From: Paratrimastix pyriformis
Taxonomy: Eukaryota > Preaxostyla > Paratrimastigidae
Length of the DNA stretch: 50,255 nucleotides
NCBI GenBank assembly: GCA_027972325.1
Contig: JAPMOS010000212.1
Span: 1 to 50,255 of the forward strand
Direction: 5' to 3'
Shown: positions 1 to 10,245 of the stretch, piece after piece
Layout: each line of letters begins with the position of its first letter
How positions within the stretch are numbered: the first letter of the stretch is position 1
Notes under the pieces: model-generated
Told to the model about the DNA's origin: nothing
Seen by the model: only the letters and a program-made list of their open reading frames with translations
The model's database searches: none
Made by a program: the position numbers and the translations under genes

Positions 1-185
1 TGTGTGTGTGTGTGATACTTCCCGGCTTACGCCGAGTCCGTTATCGGGCCGAAGCCCGCGGGTAACATAGACCTCCCGGTCCGCCCTCCCCGCGAGACAA
101 GCTCGCAGAAGGAACGCCCTAAGTGGTCCATGGGTCGGCTCGCGCCCACAAGGGCGGTCACCGCCGACACTCGGACTACGTCCCT
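1..185 (-). promoter_or_regulatory. LINE-A1 3' UTR with structured 3' end and CA tail
   Basis: Between the ORF2 stop at 186 and the CA repeat tail (1-14). On the minus strand it holds, in order: a GGCGG/CCGCC hairpin, a GCGAG/CTCGC hairpin, the box ATGTTACCC, a perfect 5-bp hairpin CGGGC-TTCG-GCCCG (plus 45-58), a second hairpin CGGC-GTAA-GCCG with a GNRA loop (plus 23-34), then GTATCACA and the CA tail. The TTCG hairpin and box recur in LINE-A2, the 302-bp fragment and, with compensated stems, in the NP1 and NP2 elements. Known biology: many LINE reverse transcriptases recognise a 3' RNA stem-loop to start target-primed reverse transcription. That role here is inferred. Confidence 0.8.
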
Positions 186-2820
186 TCATCCATCCCTTCC
201 CTCATTCTTCTCGTTCTTCTTCCGTTGCTTGATCGCTACAAGCATAGTTCTCCGCAGTCCACCCAGTTCGCTCCCAATCTCCTTCTGGGTCTCTTCATCC
301 ACAATCCCCAGCTCTGCTGCCAGTCTGCAGTCATTCGCGTATATTTCCCTAAACCCGCACCGTCTTCGCAGTCTCCCAGCGACTTTCTTCACCACACCTT
401 CTGAAATCCCCCTCCAGTTATAGAGCACTTCGCCCTCCTTCGGACGCCCCTCATAGTCAGCCTCCACTCTTCGCGCTCCCGCCTCCTTTCGCAACATGTT
501 CTCCAATGCCCACAAGGGGGCTGGGTCCATCGGGAATCTCTCTCGGGCCCGCTGGTTCTCGAAGAGCAGAATGCCCACGTCAAACGGGGCCTTCCCGCAC
601 CTTTCTCCCCGTCCGCCAGAAGCTCGGCAGCCAGAAGCTGAAGCCCCCTTCCTCAATGATAAACAGCTCCTTCAGTTGCATGTCCCCCCTCAGCGCCAAA
701 CCGACTCCATGCTGCGCCTTCATTCCCTGCACCGGCCGCGTCCGGTTTGGCTTGCCCACTCCGTCCGGGACTATCGCGATACATCGGAAGGCTCTCTTCC
801 CAGCTCTACCAATTGGGCTCTCCGCCCAATCGCCAATTGCCGTAAATAACCGGTCCATCTCTTCCTGTGGGTTGTATTCAGGGTTGGCGAAGATGAGGAG
901 GTCGCGATTCTCCTTAAACAACCCGTAGCCATCCAGTCTTCCACCCAAAAACCAGTCATCCTTGCTGGGCGTTCTGAATTCGGGGAAGCTCAAATCGGCA
1001 TTCCCAGGATGCGAGAATGCCATCGTTGTCAAACTGCCTGCTTGTCTGAGCAGAGAGGACACCACGTGGGGGGTCGTCCACTGGTTTCGCAGGGTGCTCT
1101 TGTGGGTCTGCCCTTCTGCCATCTCCGTGCTCATCCCATCCACATATCGATCGCAGAGGTTCGCCACTTCTGTGGTGAACATTTCCCAGAAGCTGTCCCA
1201 GGTTCGGGCGCGGTACCAGCGCCCCCGCGATCGCTCGATGAGCTCCCAGAGTCTGTCCATCGCTATTTGCTTACCTCTCACCTGCACACTTTGACCCATA
1301 GGCTCCACCCATTTTTCTTGGAGCAATTGTTCTGCATCTTCTGCTCCTTCCCCCTTGTCCAGCCACGCGATCAGTTTGATCGCATTGGCACCACTCCACC
1401 TTTCAGCGACACTGCCCATCATAGCCGGGCATTCAAAAACCAAATGGTTCGTATAGTCTCTCGCCCCACACCAACATTTCCCATCCCCTTCACCATTGAT
1501 GTAGAATCTGATGTTGGCCGTGATGTAACGCTGCAAGATTGCCATCATGGCCAGTCTACCCGACATTTCGCATCGCATGGTCTGCGTATTTATTCCACCA
1601 TTTCCCGTCTGAGCATTGATGACCACCAGTGCGTTCTTGCATTTCCGGGCCGCCCTGGAGATGCGTCCGCGGCGGCTGAAGGACTGGAGGCTTGTGCGAA
1701 AGTCTCCCACCACCTCCTCCCCGTCGCATTGGTGGATCAGCCGGAAACCCCAAGTCCGTTCCTGTTGCACCTTGCCTATGTCCTGTTTGATGCTTTGCCC
1801 GGCAATCTTGTCTGCCAATCTGTTCCCCTCCGCATCCAGCGATGCCCCAGTCTCCTGGTGCCCCTTCACCCACACCAGCCGGACACCCCCCCTGTGCTCC
1901 TTCAGAATTCGCTGTCCCCTTCGGAGGAGGCCCTCGGCCTTCGACTCGATCAGGTCCGTCGGTGTCCAGTCGTCCTTCATCAGCCTCTCCACCCATCCCT
2001 TTGCCACCTTACTGTCCGTGCGCACCTCCACGTTTGCATCCTGTCCCACCCTGATGGCTTCCAGGATGGCTTCCAGCTCTGCCTCATTGTTTGTTTGCCC
2101 TTTTCCCGTGCACCTTCTCCCGACCCGCACAGCCAGTGCCCCATTGGACAGCCGCTCCACCACCGCCAATGCCGCTCGCCGGTCCTTCTTCTTCTTGGTC
2201 GCGCTGCCGTCTGTGTAAAAAGTCCGCCACTTCAGCTCGGGCTCCTCCACCAGCACCTCCACCTCTTCACACTCCGCCCGCAGTGCCTCCCATCGCCTCC
2301 ACATTGCCTCGTCCCACTTGCCCGCTTTCATCCGGCTCTTCTTGCTTTCCCCGTTTTGGTCCAGGTGCCTCTCCGCCCCCCTCTTCTTGTCGCTGGCTTC
2401 AACATGCATCCTCTCCGTTTCGCCATCCCCTTGCTCGTCGGGCTTCCCTTTCTTGGCGGCCTCACACCCCGGCTCCCCGCTTCGGCGTTTCCTGTTCTTC
2501 GCCACGACCACCAGCTTTCCTCCTTGCCCCACCATCAGCTTGGCTTGTCTCATCTTCCTCTTTGGGTCTGGGATCCCGTGATCCTCCCCACCATTCTCCT
2601 CTCTCTTGCCTGTATCCCGTCCCGCCCTCTCTCGGCTCTCCTCCTTTTCCTGTTCCGTCCTTGCCCTCTTTCGATCTCTTTCTGCCACTTCTTCCTCTCG
2701 GATCCTCCTCGCCAACTTAACATATTCCGTCTCCACTTTGTTCCCCCACACACACCCGCTCCTTGATGGCCTCCACGTACTGCGGCATCGTGCCCTTCCA
2801 CTGAAACCTACCGCCCACAA
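186..2820 (-). pseudogene. LINE-A1 ORF2, 3' part: RNase H, zinc knuckle, Dam-like methyltransferase domain, tail
   Basis: Continues the ORF2 polyprotein after the reverse transcriptase. A Lys/Glu-rich linker leads to RNase H (about 2240-1770) with all expected acidic and His positions: FYTDGS, TNNEAELEA, RTDS, KGHQ and GNRLAD. A knuckle CWCGARDYTNHLVFEC (C-x-C-x7-H-x4-C; about 1482-1425) follows, typical of RNase H-bearing LINEs. The next region (about 1100-590) starts NQWTTPHVVSSLL and continues with FANPEYNPQEEM, IVPDG, GGFSFW and APFDVGILLFEN-like motifs in the order seen in phage Dam-type adenine methyltransferases; the catalytic NPPY is NPEY. A basic tail of roughly 140 residues ends at 186. 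One frameshift site near 600 (two single-base losses relative to LINE-A2) splits the tail from the rest; another near 2755 separates it from the reverse transcriptase. RNase H call is secure; the methyltransferase call is by motif order only. Confidence 0.85.
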
Positions 2821-5800
2821 TCAGGTCAGCCACACTCCTGATGCCCCTCTTCATGAGTGTCTGCCTGTGCCGCTTGGTGATTTTGCATGGCTCTGCCAGC
2901 TCCTCCAGTGTTGTCGGCATTCCCCATTCCGCTTCCTTTTTCAATACTTCCCCATCCCTCACGATGGCCAACCCCTTCTTGTGCAAGATCCTCAACATCC
3001 CCGACACCACCCCCGGCATCTTCTCCTTCGCGTGCAGTCTGACCCACTTCCCGGGGTTGTCCAGCAGCGGCTCACTCGTCGTCCACAACTTTTGCAGCAG
3101 GGCTATCTCTTCACGGAGCATCACGCCGCACCCTTGTTGGTCTGCCACCCTGCCCAGCAGTTGCGTAAGCACCATCATGTCGTGCACATCCACCGGGTCC
3201 TTGAGACCCATCCCACCCTCATCCTCCGGGAAGAAGAGCACCTCCGCCGGGTCACATTTCCCCAAGCACCCACCAATCTCCCGAAATACTCGTGCATAGC
3301 GCTGTTGAAGAATCTCAAGGTCCTTCTGCGGCATGGGGCACTGCCTCGCCGTATATTGCAGGCACGTCGACACACACTCGTTGATCATCTGCACCATCAA
3401 CCTCGGGGGGACCTTCTTGTCCATCAGCCTGTGCAACCTCCCACACATTTTCTGGATGACCTTCTCCGTGTTGATCTTCATGTTCATCTCCTCGTCTATC
3501 CAAATTCCCAGGTACCGGATGGCCCCACCCTTCTGCTGGACCTTGATGACTCGACCCTCACCCAGGTCCAGGTCCGTCTTGCTCTTCACCCCCCCACACA
3601 GGTAGTCACACTTGGTCCACGACAGCTGCATGCCCGCCTCCTCCACCTTCCGTCTCACTGTGTTGACCAACCGTACCATCTGCTCCTTGGTTCGAGTGAC
3701 CAGCATGACATCGTCAGCAAAGGCCAGGACTTTCACCTTCCTTCCGCTATCCAGGATATACCCACCTTCCTGTTTTCGCACCTCTGCCAGCACTTCCTCC
3801 ATGAATGAGATAAATAGCAGACATGAAAGCGGGTCCCCCTGACTGATGCCTCTCTCTATCTCATAGCTCTCCGTCAGCCCGAAACCTGTGATGACTTTGG
3901 CCTTCCTCCCCTCATACAGACTATCCACATACCTGATGAATGCCTCCTCCACCCCCATCCGTCTCAGTCCCCTCCTCAGTGCGTCCATGTCCACTGTATC
4001 ATAGGCCTTTTTAATATCTAACGAGCACATGTGGAATTCCCTGCCTCCCAGAATTTTCGAGTCAGTGAGCACTCCCATAATTTCTGCAATTGGGGTCTCA
4101 ATCCTCCTCCCTCTCAGAAACCCAAACTGCTCCTCCCCAAACACATTCTTCTGTACGCACCATTCTTGGAACCGCGACGCCACCACCACTTGCAGCCCCT
4201 TCAAGAAGACCTGTATCAAAGTGATTGGCCTTCTGCCTGCAGGGTCCCCGGGGTGCTCTGTCTGCGACTTTGTGGCCATGAACACCGAGCTAACCTTGAG
4301 CTCCTGCGGCACCTCACTCCGCTCCAACATCTCATTGTACCTCCTCCCCAACCACTCTTTGATCTCGTCCCCACAGGCATGGATCATCTCCGCCGTCACC
4401 CCATCCGGGCCCGCCGCCTTGCCATCTGGGAGCGCACCCAAGATTGTCTCAACATCGTACGTGGTGAGGGGGGCCATGATCACCCTCCCCTCTTCCTGCA
4501 GCCTTCCTTCTGGCACCCGCCCCACCCCCGGGCTCGCCGGCATCACCCTCGTTGCCAGGTCCGCCATGAAGTTCCTCCATCCATTCTTAACCGACTCCGG
4601 ATCTGTGACCACTTTATCCACCTTTCCCTCCGCATTCTTAGTTGCATACGACGTCACCGGCGCCACCCCGTCCGTCATGATGCCCTTGTATATGCGCTTG
4701 CGCTTCCCTTCCAACGCCCGATCCCTCTTCCTGTAATGCACTCCTCTCATTTTGGCCAACTGCTTCTGCATTTCCCTCCTCTGGATCGGGTCCCGCTCCG
4801 CCATCGCCCTCCGTCTCAGCTTCTTCATGCGATGAGGCTCGTAATCCCTGTCTGTGTTGGCCACATCTCGGAACCCAAACACCTTCCCCGCCGTCTCCCG
4901 CAGGATCCCACTCATCTGCTCGAACGACGGGTCCGCCCCCTTCTCCACCGCCTTCCGAAGCAGTTCGGCCACCTTCTCCCTGTATGTACGCATCTTCTCC
5001 ACCATCCCTTCATACTCATCCTTCCTCTTCTCCCGCAGCAGCGCATCCAGGTCCGACCTGGACGGGCAGATGGCCACCTTCCTCCGAGTCGTCCCCGCCC
5101 ATGCCGGCAACATGTTCCTCAGGTCAGTGACTACCATGTGATGGTCTGTGACTTCCTGCCATTGAACCTCCTCATTTCTCCACACCCACATGTTGTCCAA
5201 CATTCGCGCCATCGTCCCCTGCGTTGCCAAGCAAAGGTCCAGCCTGGCCTCCCCTTTCTTCCCCCCTTGTTTGCCCTCCGCCTCCACCTCCACCTTCCCT
5301 CCTTTCTTCTTGTTGCGCACGAATGTAATCTCGTTCTGCTTACCCACCATCTTCGCCGTGTCATACAGACCCAACATCTCCTGCTCCCCAACCTCCTTGG
5401 CCCAGCTATTCGCGTCCGTGTACACCACCACGCCCCTCCCCTCAGCTGCTCCCTCCGCAATGCTCTCTTCCAACCTCCCGATAATGACATTCCGTACCCT
5501 CACCTTGTCCTCTCCCTCCCCGGTTGGATAATACAGATTGATGAGCCTCAGATTGGTCTTCCCCTCCGACCAATCAAGAAACATCAAGTAGCCAGGGATC
5601 ACCTCCCTGACCTTGCGCACTGCGATCTGTAAGGTCCGCCTATACCCAATCATCACCCCTCCCTTGGGGTGCCGCGCATCTGCGTCCTCCACCACCGAGC
5701 TCCTCCAGCACCACCCCTTCATCCACTTCTCCTCCAACTGTTGCTTGTTGTCTTTCGTACCTTTCGTCTCTTGCAGGAGGGCGATGTTGACCCCCCCAAC

Positions 5801-5947
5801 TCGCAGCAGGTCCGCCACATTGCTCTTCTTCCAGTCTGACCCCAACCCTCGCACGTTCCACCCCACGACCCTCATCCTTCCCTCCTCCCTTGCCGGCAAC
5901 CCCGCCCTCAAGTTGGCCTCCTTCTTGCCCTGGCACCACTTCTCCAC
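2717..5947 (-). pseudogene. LINE-A1 ORF2, middle part: AP endonuclease and reverse transcriptase
   Basis: An open stretch of 1,076 codons within the ORF2 polyprotein. The AP endonuclease (about 5875-5080) shows GWNVRG, LLQETKG, VVYTDANSW, RLDLCLA and VTDHHMVVTDL, the metal-binding and catalytic series of LINE endonucleases, which nick the target DNA. The reverse transcriptase (about 4480-3450) shows DGKAAGPDGV, GRRPITLIQ, SLDIKKAYDTVD, GISQGDPLS, the catalytic FADDVMLV and RYLGIWI, covering palm, fingers and motif E; a thumb/connection region with Arg/Lys-rich helices follows. The listed Met is simply the first Met after an upstream break near 5990 (2 bases missing relative to LINE-A2), not the natural start: array unit B keeps the protease-like domain in frame with the endonuclease. 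The frame is lost near 2755 by a 1-base difference. Catalytic residues are all intact. Confidence 0.93.
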
Positions 5948-5990
5948 CCCCTGGAATTCCTCCTCCTCCGCCTTCTCGTCATATGTCTTC

Positions 5991-8138
5991 TCAATATCTC
6001 ATCTTTGCCACCTGCCTCTTCTTCCTTGTCGCATCCTTCTTCCCGCGCTTCTTCCTGGCCTTTCTGCTCATCCCGTCCCCAGGATATCTAGGCACCCCCG
6101 GGTAGGAGTCCCCCGTTACCGGGCGCACCCCCGATTGCCCCACCTCATGCTCTTCCAGGTCTTCACCTCTCCCCGCCGTACCCGTGTCCCTCTTCATCCC
6201 CCCTTGTGCCCTCCCGTTCGCCCCCTTCTTTGCTCCCCCTCCAAAGGCCGGTCCCCAAACCGATCGCTGCATTCTCGACCCCATCCCTGCCCCCGCCACA
6301 TAAAGAAAGATGTCGCCATGCCTCGTCTCCTCCTCACCCACCTCCCTCACCACGCTGTCATCGAAGCGCCACCATGCCCCTTCAATCCTCTTCACCGCCA
6401 CCCAATGTCGCCCCCCTCCCCTTCTTTCACAGAACTCGGCCACCGCCTCCAGGCGGTAGTCCGAGCCAAGGACCTCCACTGGGTCCGGCTGCACCGACCA
6501 CAGCGACTGGTCCCCCCTGCCGACTCGCCGGTCGCGGACCACCTGGACCACCATGACATCCTCCATGCCCACCGCCCGCTCCTCCTGCGCATGCCACCGA
6601 TCGACACCACACTCTGGGCATCTCTTCCGCACCCGTCCGTCCGCCATCACCACTCTCCGGACCGCATCACTCATCCTGTCACCATCCCTCTCCAGGCGCA
6701 CCATCAGGCAGTCCCGCTCCCTCTCACGGCCCTCGCTCACCCTTCCACGCTCCTGACAGACATGCACCACCCTCATCCGCGCCCCTGTCGGGATCCGAGC
6801 TTTCCTCAGCAGGTCCGCCACCGCATCCCCTGCATCCCCATCATGGAGCTCATCCAACCCTTCAATCCCCTTCTCCCAGATCGCCTGCTCCATACCCGGG
6901 TCTCCCCCAACCACCCCTCTCACAACATCGAACAACTGTCCGGCCCCCCCTACAGCTTCCACCACTTGAAGGGCTGTTGCCACCCAACAACGGTGGCCCG
7001 ACGTATTACACACGCCTCTGTACCTCCCGACCCCCGCCCCCTGCGACACGCCAACCCCTTCAACCTCCTCCAGCCCGCCACCACCGCCAATCAACTCGCC
7101 CAGTCGCTCCACCATCCCTCCATCACTGTCACTTCCCCTCCCCCTTCCATCAGAGCCTCCTTCTCCTCCCGTACCTCGTCCTCGTCCGCCTCTTCGGGCC
7201 AGTCTCTTTGCCTGCCTTTCCATCCTCCCAGTCCGCCAGCTGGGATCCCGCCCCCACCCCCAAAGCCCAAACCTCCGCCGCTCCATCATCCACACCCACT
7301 CCTTCCACGCCGCCTCGACTTTCAGCGCCGCGCCGAGTTCCCACCACGCTCTCCGATTCACGCCCGTCTCTCCCCATTGAGCCAGCGCCACCAGTAAACA
7401 GATCCCCACCCATCGGTTCCCCCCAAATAGATTTCGTTTGGTCCAATAATGATTTCCTCGCCCTGCCCCCTTCACCTGAGTCCCGAGCCTGTGGTATTCC
7501 CGCCCCCCCCTGACTTGGATCAAGTCGATCAGGGCCGTCTTCCAAAAACAAGGCCCCTGCATGAACACACACAACCTACCAACACTACCGATCAAAAACG
7601 TCACAAAGGAGATCCACCAAACCGCCATCATTCTCTGCCAACTCCTGCAGAGACCCATCCGCCCAACTCCGGCCAAAGATTCCCTCCCCAGGGGGTACTC
7701 CACCTGGCAGCAAGCTACTGCCCCATCAGTTTTCTCCACCGTCCGTTCCACCCCATTCCACTGTTTCAATTCCCCAACCTTCTTTTTCACCAAATCAGAT
7801 CCCCATCCACTCGTTCTTCTTCCTTCTGCGCTGCCCTCGCCGGCTGGCCGATTCCCCACCGATCGCCACGTTTCCTTTACACCACCTCCTTCTTCCTTTG
7901 GGTTCGTCCCCAACATTATTCTATTATCACAGCTCCTCCATTTCCGATATAGCAGCCATCCCCTCCCGCAAGCTGGCCCCTGATCATGCCGCCCAAGTCC
8001 ACACCCATTTTCTCCAGTCTGTGTAACAAACCACCACTTCACCCACCACTTACCATCAACAAGATCGATCGTGCCCCCTGAGCGGCGGCCCAACGACGAT
8101 ATCACTACTGCGTCTTTGTCCAGCTCAATACGTGCCAT
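5991..8138 (-). pseudogene. LINE-A1 ORF2, N-terminal part: Trp-rich region and USP-like (peptidase C19) domain
   Basis: Start chosen at the Met of MARIELDKD (8138), which lines up with the ORF2 start of the LINE-B family (MHMETGHRA). The first 350 or so residues are Trp- and Arg-rich and match nothing I recognise. A ubiquitin-specific-protease-like domain follows. Its Cys box is GVCNTSGHRCWVATALQ (catalytic Cys codon 6987-6989), matching the USP pattern GLxNxGNTCYxNSxLQ. A finger-type CPEC pair lies near 6615; its partner pair reads CQER here but CQEC in LINE-A2 and CVEC in LINE-B. The His box is GGGRHWVAVKR (His codon 6415-6417), followed by WWRFDDSVV (Asp box) and a terminal DIFLYV strand. 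Known USPs cut ubiquitin from proteins; the substrate here is unknown. A very basic stretch (RKARKKRGKKD) at the end could be a nuclear signal. The frame ends early at 5991. Confidence 0.8.
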
Positions 8139-8251
8139 CCGCACGTAAGGACAACCAGTCGTAATTATCCCGTTCCCTTTATGAATATATGGTTGCTCAA
8201 GGCATGTTTTCAGAAAAGATTCAGATTGAAAACACAACACCTCAAACCAAA

Positions 8252-9279
8252 TCACAGCAACCCCTTGGCCGCCACACGCACCACAGTCCGCTGAACGATA
8301 GTCCGCGGCCCCCCATACTGCTGCTGCTTCTCCCTCGCCAGCCGGTCTCGTTCCTCGGGATCGACCACCAACAACCATGTCCCATCCCAGCGACCCGTCA
8401 GGAAGGCCTGCCCTTCCTGGCGATGGTCGCTGGGTGGATTGGAGGCGTCAGACTCGCCAACCAGGCCTCGACAGCCGGCACAGTCGCCAGATCCCGACGA
8501 CGCAGCATCGCCAGCCTCTTGTTGGGCGGCACCTCGACCCGGACCTCGGGAGGCACCACGGTAATGGGCCATCTCGGTTTGGCATCCCGGTGCGGGAACC
8601 ACTTCGGCATTTCCTCTTCTCCCGCCGCAAAGAAACTGACTTGAAAGATCGCCGGCATTAACTTGAACACCCTCAGTGAATCTACCAAAACCATAACACC
8701 CTCCTTCTCCCAAGCGCACCACAAACCTTTCCTTCCTAACCATGTCGCCACATCCTCTTCACTGGCCTCCGTCGGAAAGCCAGCAAGCGTAGCCTTGAAG
8801 AGCGTTGTAGTGATGATGTCCGGCTTGAATTCAGTCGCCACCGCCACAATGGGTCTCACAGTAGCATGGAACTTCTGCCCTAGTTCCTCGACCCTTGCAA
8901 ACTGCTCGGTCGTCGGACGATCGAATAGAATTGAGAATTCGGGGAACGACCCCTCCACCGCGGCGCCAGCGAAAGACGCTTGTATTTCAGCATATGATAA
9001 AGGATTCCCTTCCGGGAACAGAAGCGTAGCACCAATTGCCTGCATCACAAAAAAGATCGTCAGGATCACTCCAAGCCGCCGGCCCCAACTCAGGGCGCTT
9101 TGTCTGCGGCACTCAATCCTGCAGACCTTATCCCAGCATGGGCTCTCCCTCATCCTTGCAGGAGCCGCCGCCTCCGCCGCACTCTTCTCGGCCGCCCGCT
9201 TGTGTTGTTGCGCACGAGCCTCTTGCGCAGCCGCCTCCTTCTCAGCATCAGACATAGTCACAGATTCAGAATCAGCCAT
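8252..9279 (-). pseudogene. LINE-A1 ORF1: membrane-anchored protein with possible RRM-like C-terminus
   Basis: A protein of about 340 residues, starting at ATG 9279 and ending with AKGLL at 8252; one frameshift near 8400 splits it. Order: an Ala/Lys/Glu-rich, probably coiled-coil N-terminus (about residues 10-45); a basic Cys-containing stretch; one transmembrane helix (LGVILTIFFVMQAIGATLLF, about residues 68-87); the motif YAEIQ then VEGSFPEF; a middle region; and a C-terminal module with RLAMLRRRDL, helix VPAVEAWLASL, IARKG and RWDGTWLLVV, reading as strand-helix-strand-strand and reminiscent of an RRM. The equivalent ORFs of LINE-A2 and LINE-C share the helix position, VEGSxPxF and the C-terminal module despite low overall similarity. 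LINE ORF1 proteins usually bind RNA and often have RRM folds; a transmembrane anchor is unusual. ORF1 stops 113 bases before the ORF2 Met. Confidence 0.75.
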
Positions 9280-9325
9280 CTTCTGCGGAGAAATTCAAAC
9301 GCTTGAAGGTCAACTCGACCCCGGG
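9280..9325 (-). promoter_or_regulatory. LINE-A1 5' UTR
   Basis: The minus strand begins with a CCCGGGG run, then GTCGAGTTGACC and TTTGAATTTCTCCGC before the ORF1 ATG. LINE-A2 and LINE-C share the GGTCG-n-nTnGAC and TTGAATT blocks although their ORF1 proteins are very different. Full-length LINEs carry an internal promoter in the 5' UTR; the conserved blocks are candidates for it. Confidence 0.55.
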
Positions 9326-10179
9326 AGGTAAATCATGTCTTTCACTGAGTCATTCTTGGTGTAATGGACAAAACAGTAATTGGTGTTCTGCCTTGTTCTT
9401 GGTGAAATACCTGTTGGAATTTGTGTTGTAAGAATGACTGAGATGTTGTATCTTCTGTGATTGCAAAACAGACTGCCTAAAATATTACTTTGGTGTAACT
9501 TGTTGTTGCCATCTAAGATATCGTCGAATATCAATAAGACTGACTTTTTACCTTTTGTCTTCTCTTGGAACTTGATGAGCTTCTCAATGAATAATGGTGT
9601 CTCATCATCGTCAAAGCCTCCAAAGCATCTGTCATCTGGAATGTTCCCTAACTCTTTCTGATATCTGTCTTTATTGTCTTGTGCAACTGTAAATAGATAT
9701 ATCTTGTCAATCTCACTTCGTATCTGCTTTATAATGGACAGAACTGATGTCGTTTTGCCACTTTCCTTCATGCCATAGTGTAGTGAAATAAAAGGCTCTT
9801 TCTTGTTTTTGAACCTATCTACAATCTCTAATGAACTGAACTTAGGCATTTTGACATTACCTACCTTAACAATGCTTGCATCATCTTCTTTTACTTCAGG
9901 TGGTATGAAAACAACTTGCTTCTGCTCAATTTGCTCATCTTCTTCAACTTTTTGCCCTTCATCTTCCACCTTCACTTTCTTCTCCTTCTTCTCCTTCTTC
10001 GCCTTAGGAACCTTCTCTTTCTTCTCTTTTGGAGGCGCACATTTATGCTTCTTAAGCCACTTCTCACTCTTATATTCTTTCCCACACTCAGGACACTTAT
10101 ATACTGTAATGTCCATATCCTTATGAACATTCGAATGAATGGTTTCACCATTCTTTGCCTTAACTGATTCAGACGACAT
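9326..10179 (-). pseudogene. Packaging-type ATPase (A32/FtsK-HerA-like) of the virus-like fossil, partial
   Basis: An N-terminal zinc finger (CPECGKEYKSEKWLKKHKC) is followed by a long Lys/Glu-rich linker and a P-loop ATPase core with Walker A (GMKESGKTT) and Walker B (LLIFDD). This arrangement is typical of the genome-packaging ATPases of Polintons, virophages and related viruses, which pump DNA into the capsid. The gene is divergently oriented to the next one across a 66-bp AT-rich spacer. It is incomplete at the side that meets LINE-A1. Confidence is good for the ATPase superfamily, lower for the exact virus group. Confidence 0.75.
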
Positions 10180-10245
10180 TTTGAATTGTAACTATAATCT
10201 ATATAGAAAAAATATTTTGTGTGTGAACTGTATTAGTTAACTAAT
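10180..10245. promoter_or_regulatory. Divergent AT-rich promoter region of the virus-like fossil
   Basis: A 66-bp spacer between two divergent genes. It contains CTATATAG (about 10200-10207) followed by an A-rich run. The core TATATAG also occurs at about 11781-11787, directly before the last plus-strand gene. A shared TATA-like late promoter is plausible for this type of virus. Confidence 0.4.

Larger units (their letters stand above)
1..9325 (-). mobile_element. LINE-A1, near full-length giant non-LTR retrotransposon
   Basis: A LINE copy read right to left: 5' UTR 9325-9280, ORF1 9279-8252, ORF2 about 8138-186, 3' UTR 185-15, and a (CA)n tail (TG on the plus strand) cut by the window start. 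The 5' end is placed by comparison with LINE-A2, whose ends are fixed by a target duplication; both begin with a CG-rich run followed by GGTCGAGT and a near-identical ORF order. It was inserted into the virus-like fossil on its right, whose ATPase frame runs straight into it at about 9325. The matching target duplication would lie left of the window. ORF1 carries one frameshift and ORF2 about three frameshift sites, so this copy is dead but young. Its ORF2 is well over 90% identical by eye to LINE-A2 over long stretches. The AP endonuclease plus RNase H arrangement fits the I/Tad-type LINE groups, but I cannot assign the clade. Confidence 0.9.

Noticed and set aside
1009-2766. Long plus-strand reading frames (also 4031-5632, 5613-7397, 13383-15134, 16445-17614)
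   Set aside because: They lie antisense to LINE ORF2, are rich in Pro/His/Leu/Ser as expected from GC-rich complementary coding, and have no domains.
8252-9279. Membrane protein genes as host genes next to LINEs
   Set aside because: In LINE-A2 the same gene lies inside the target duplication, so it is part of the element.
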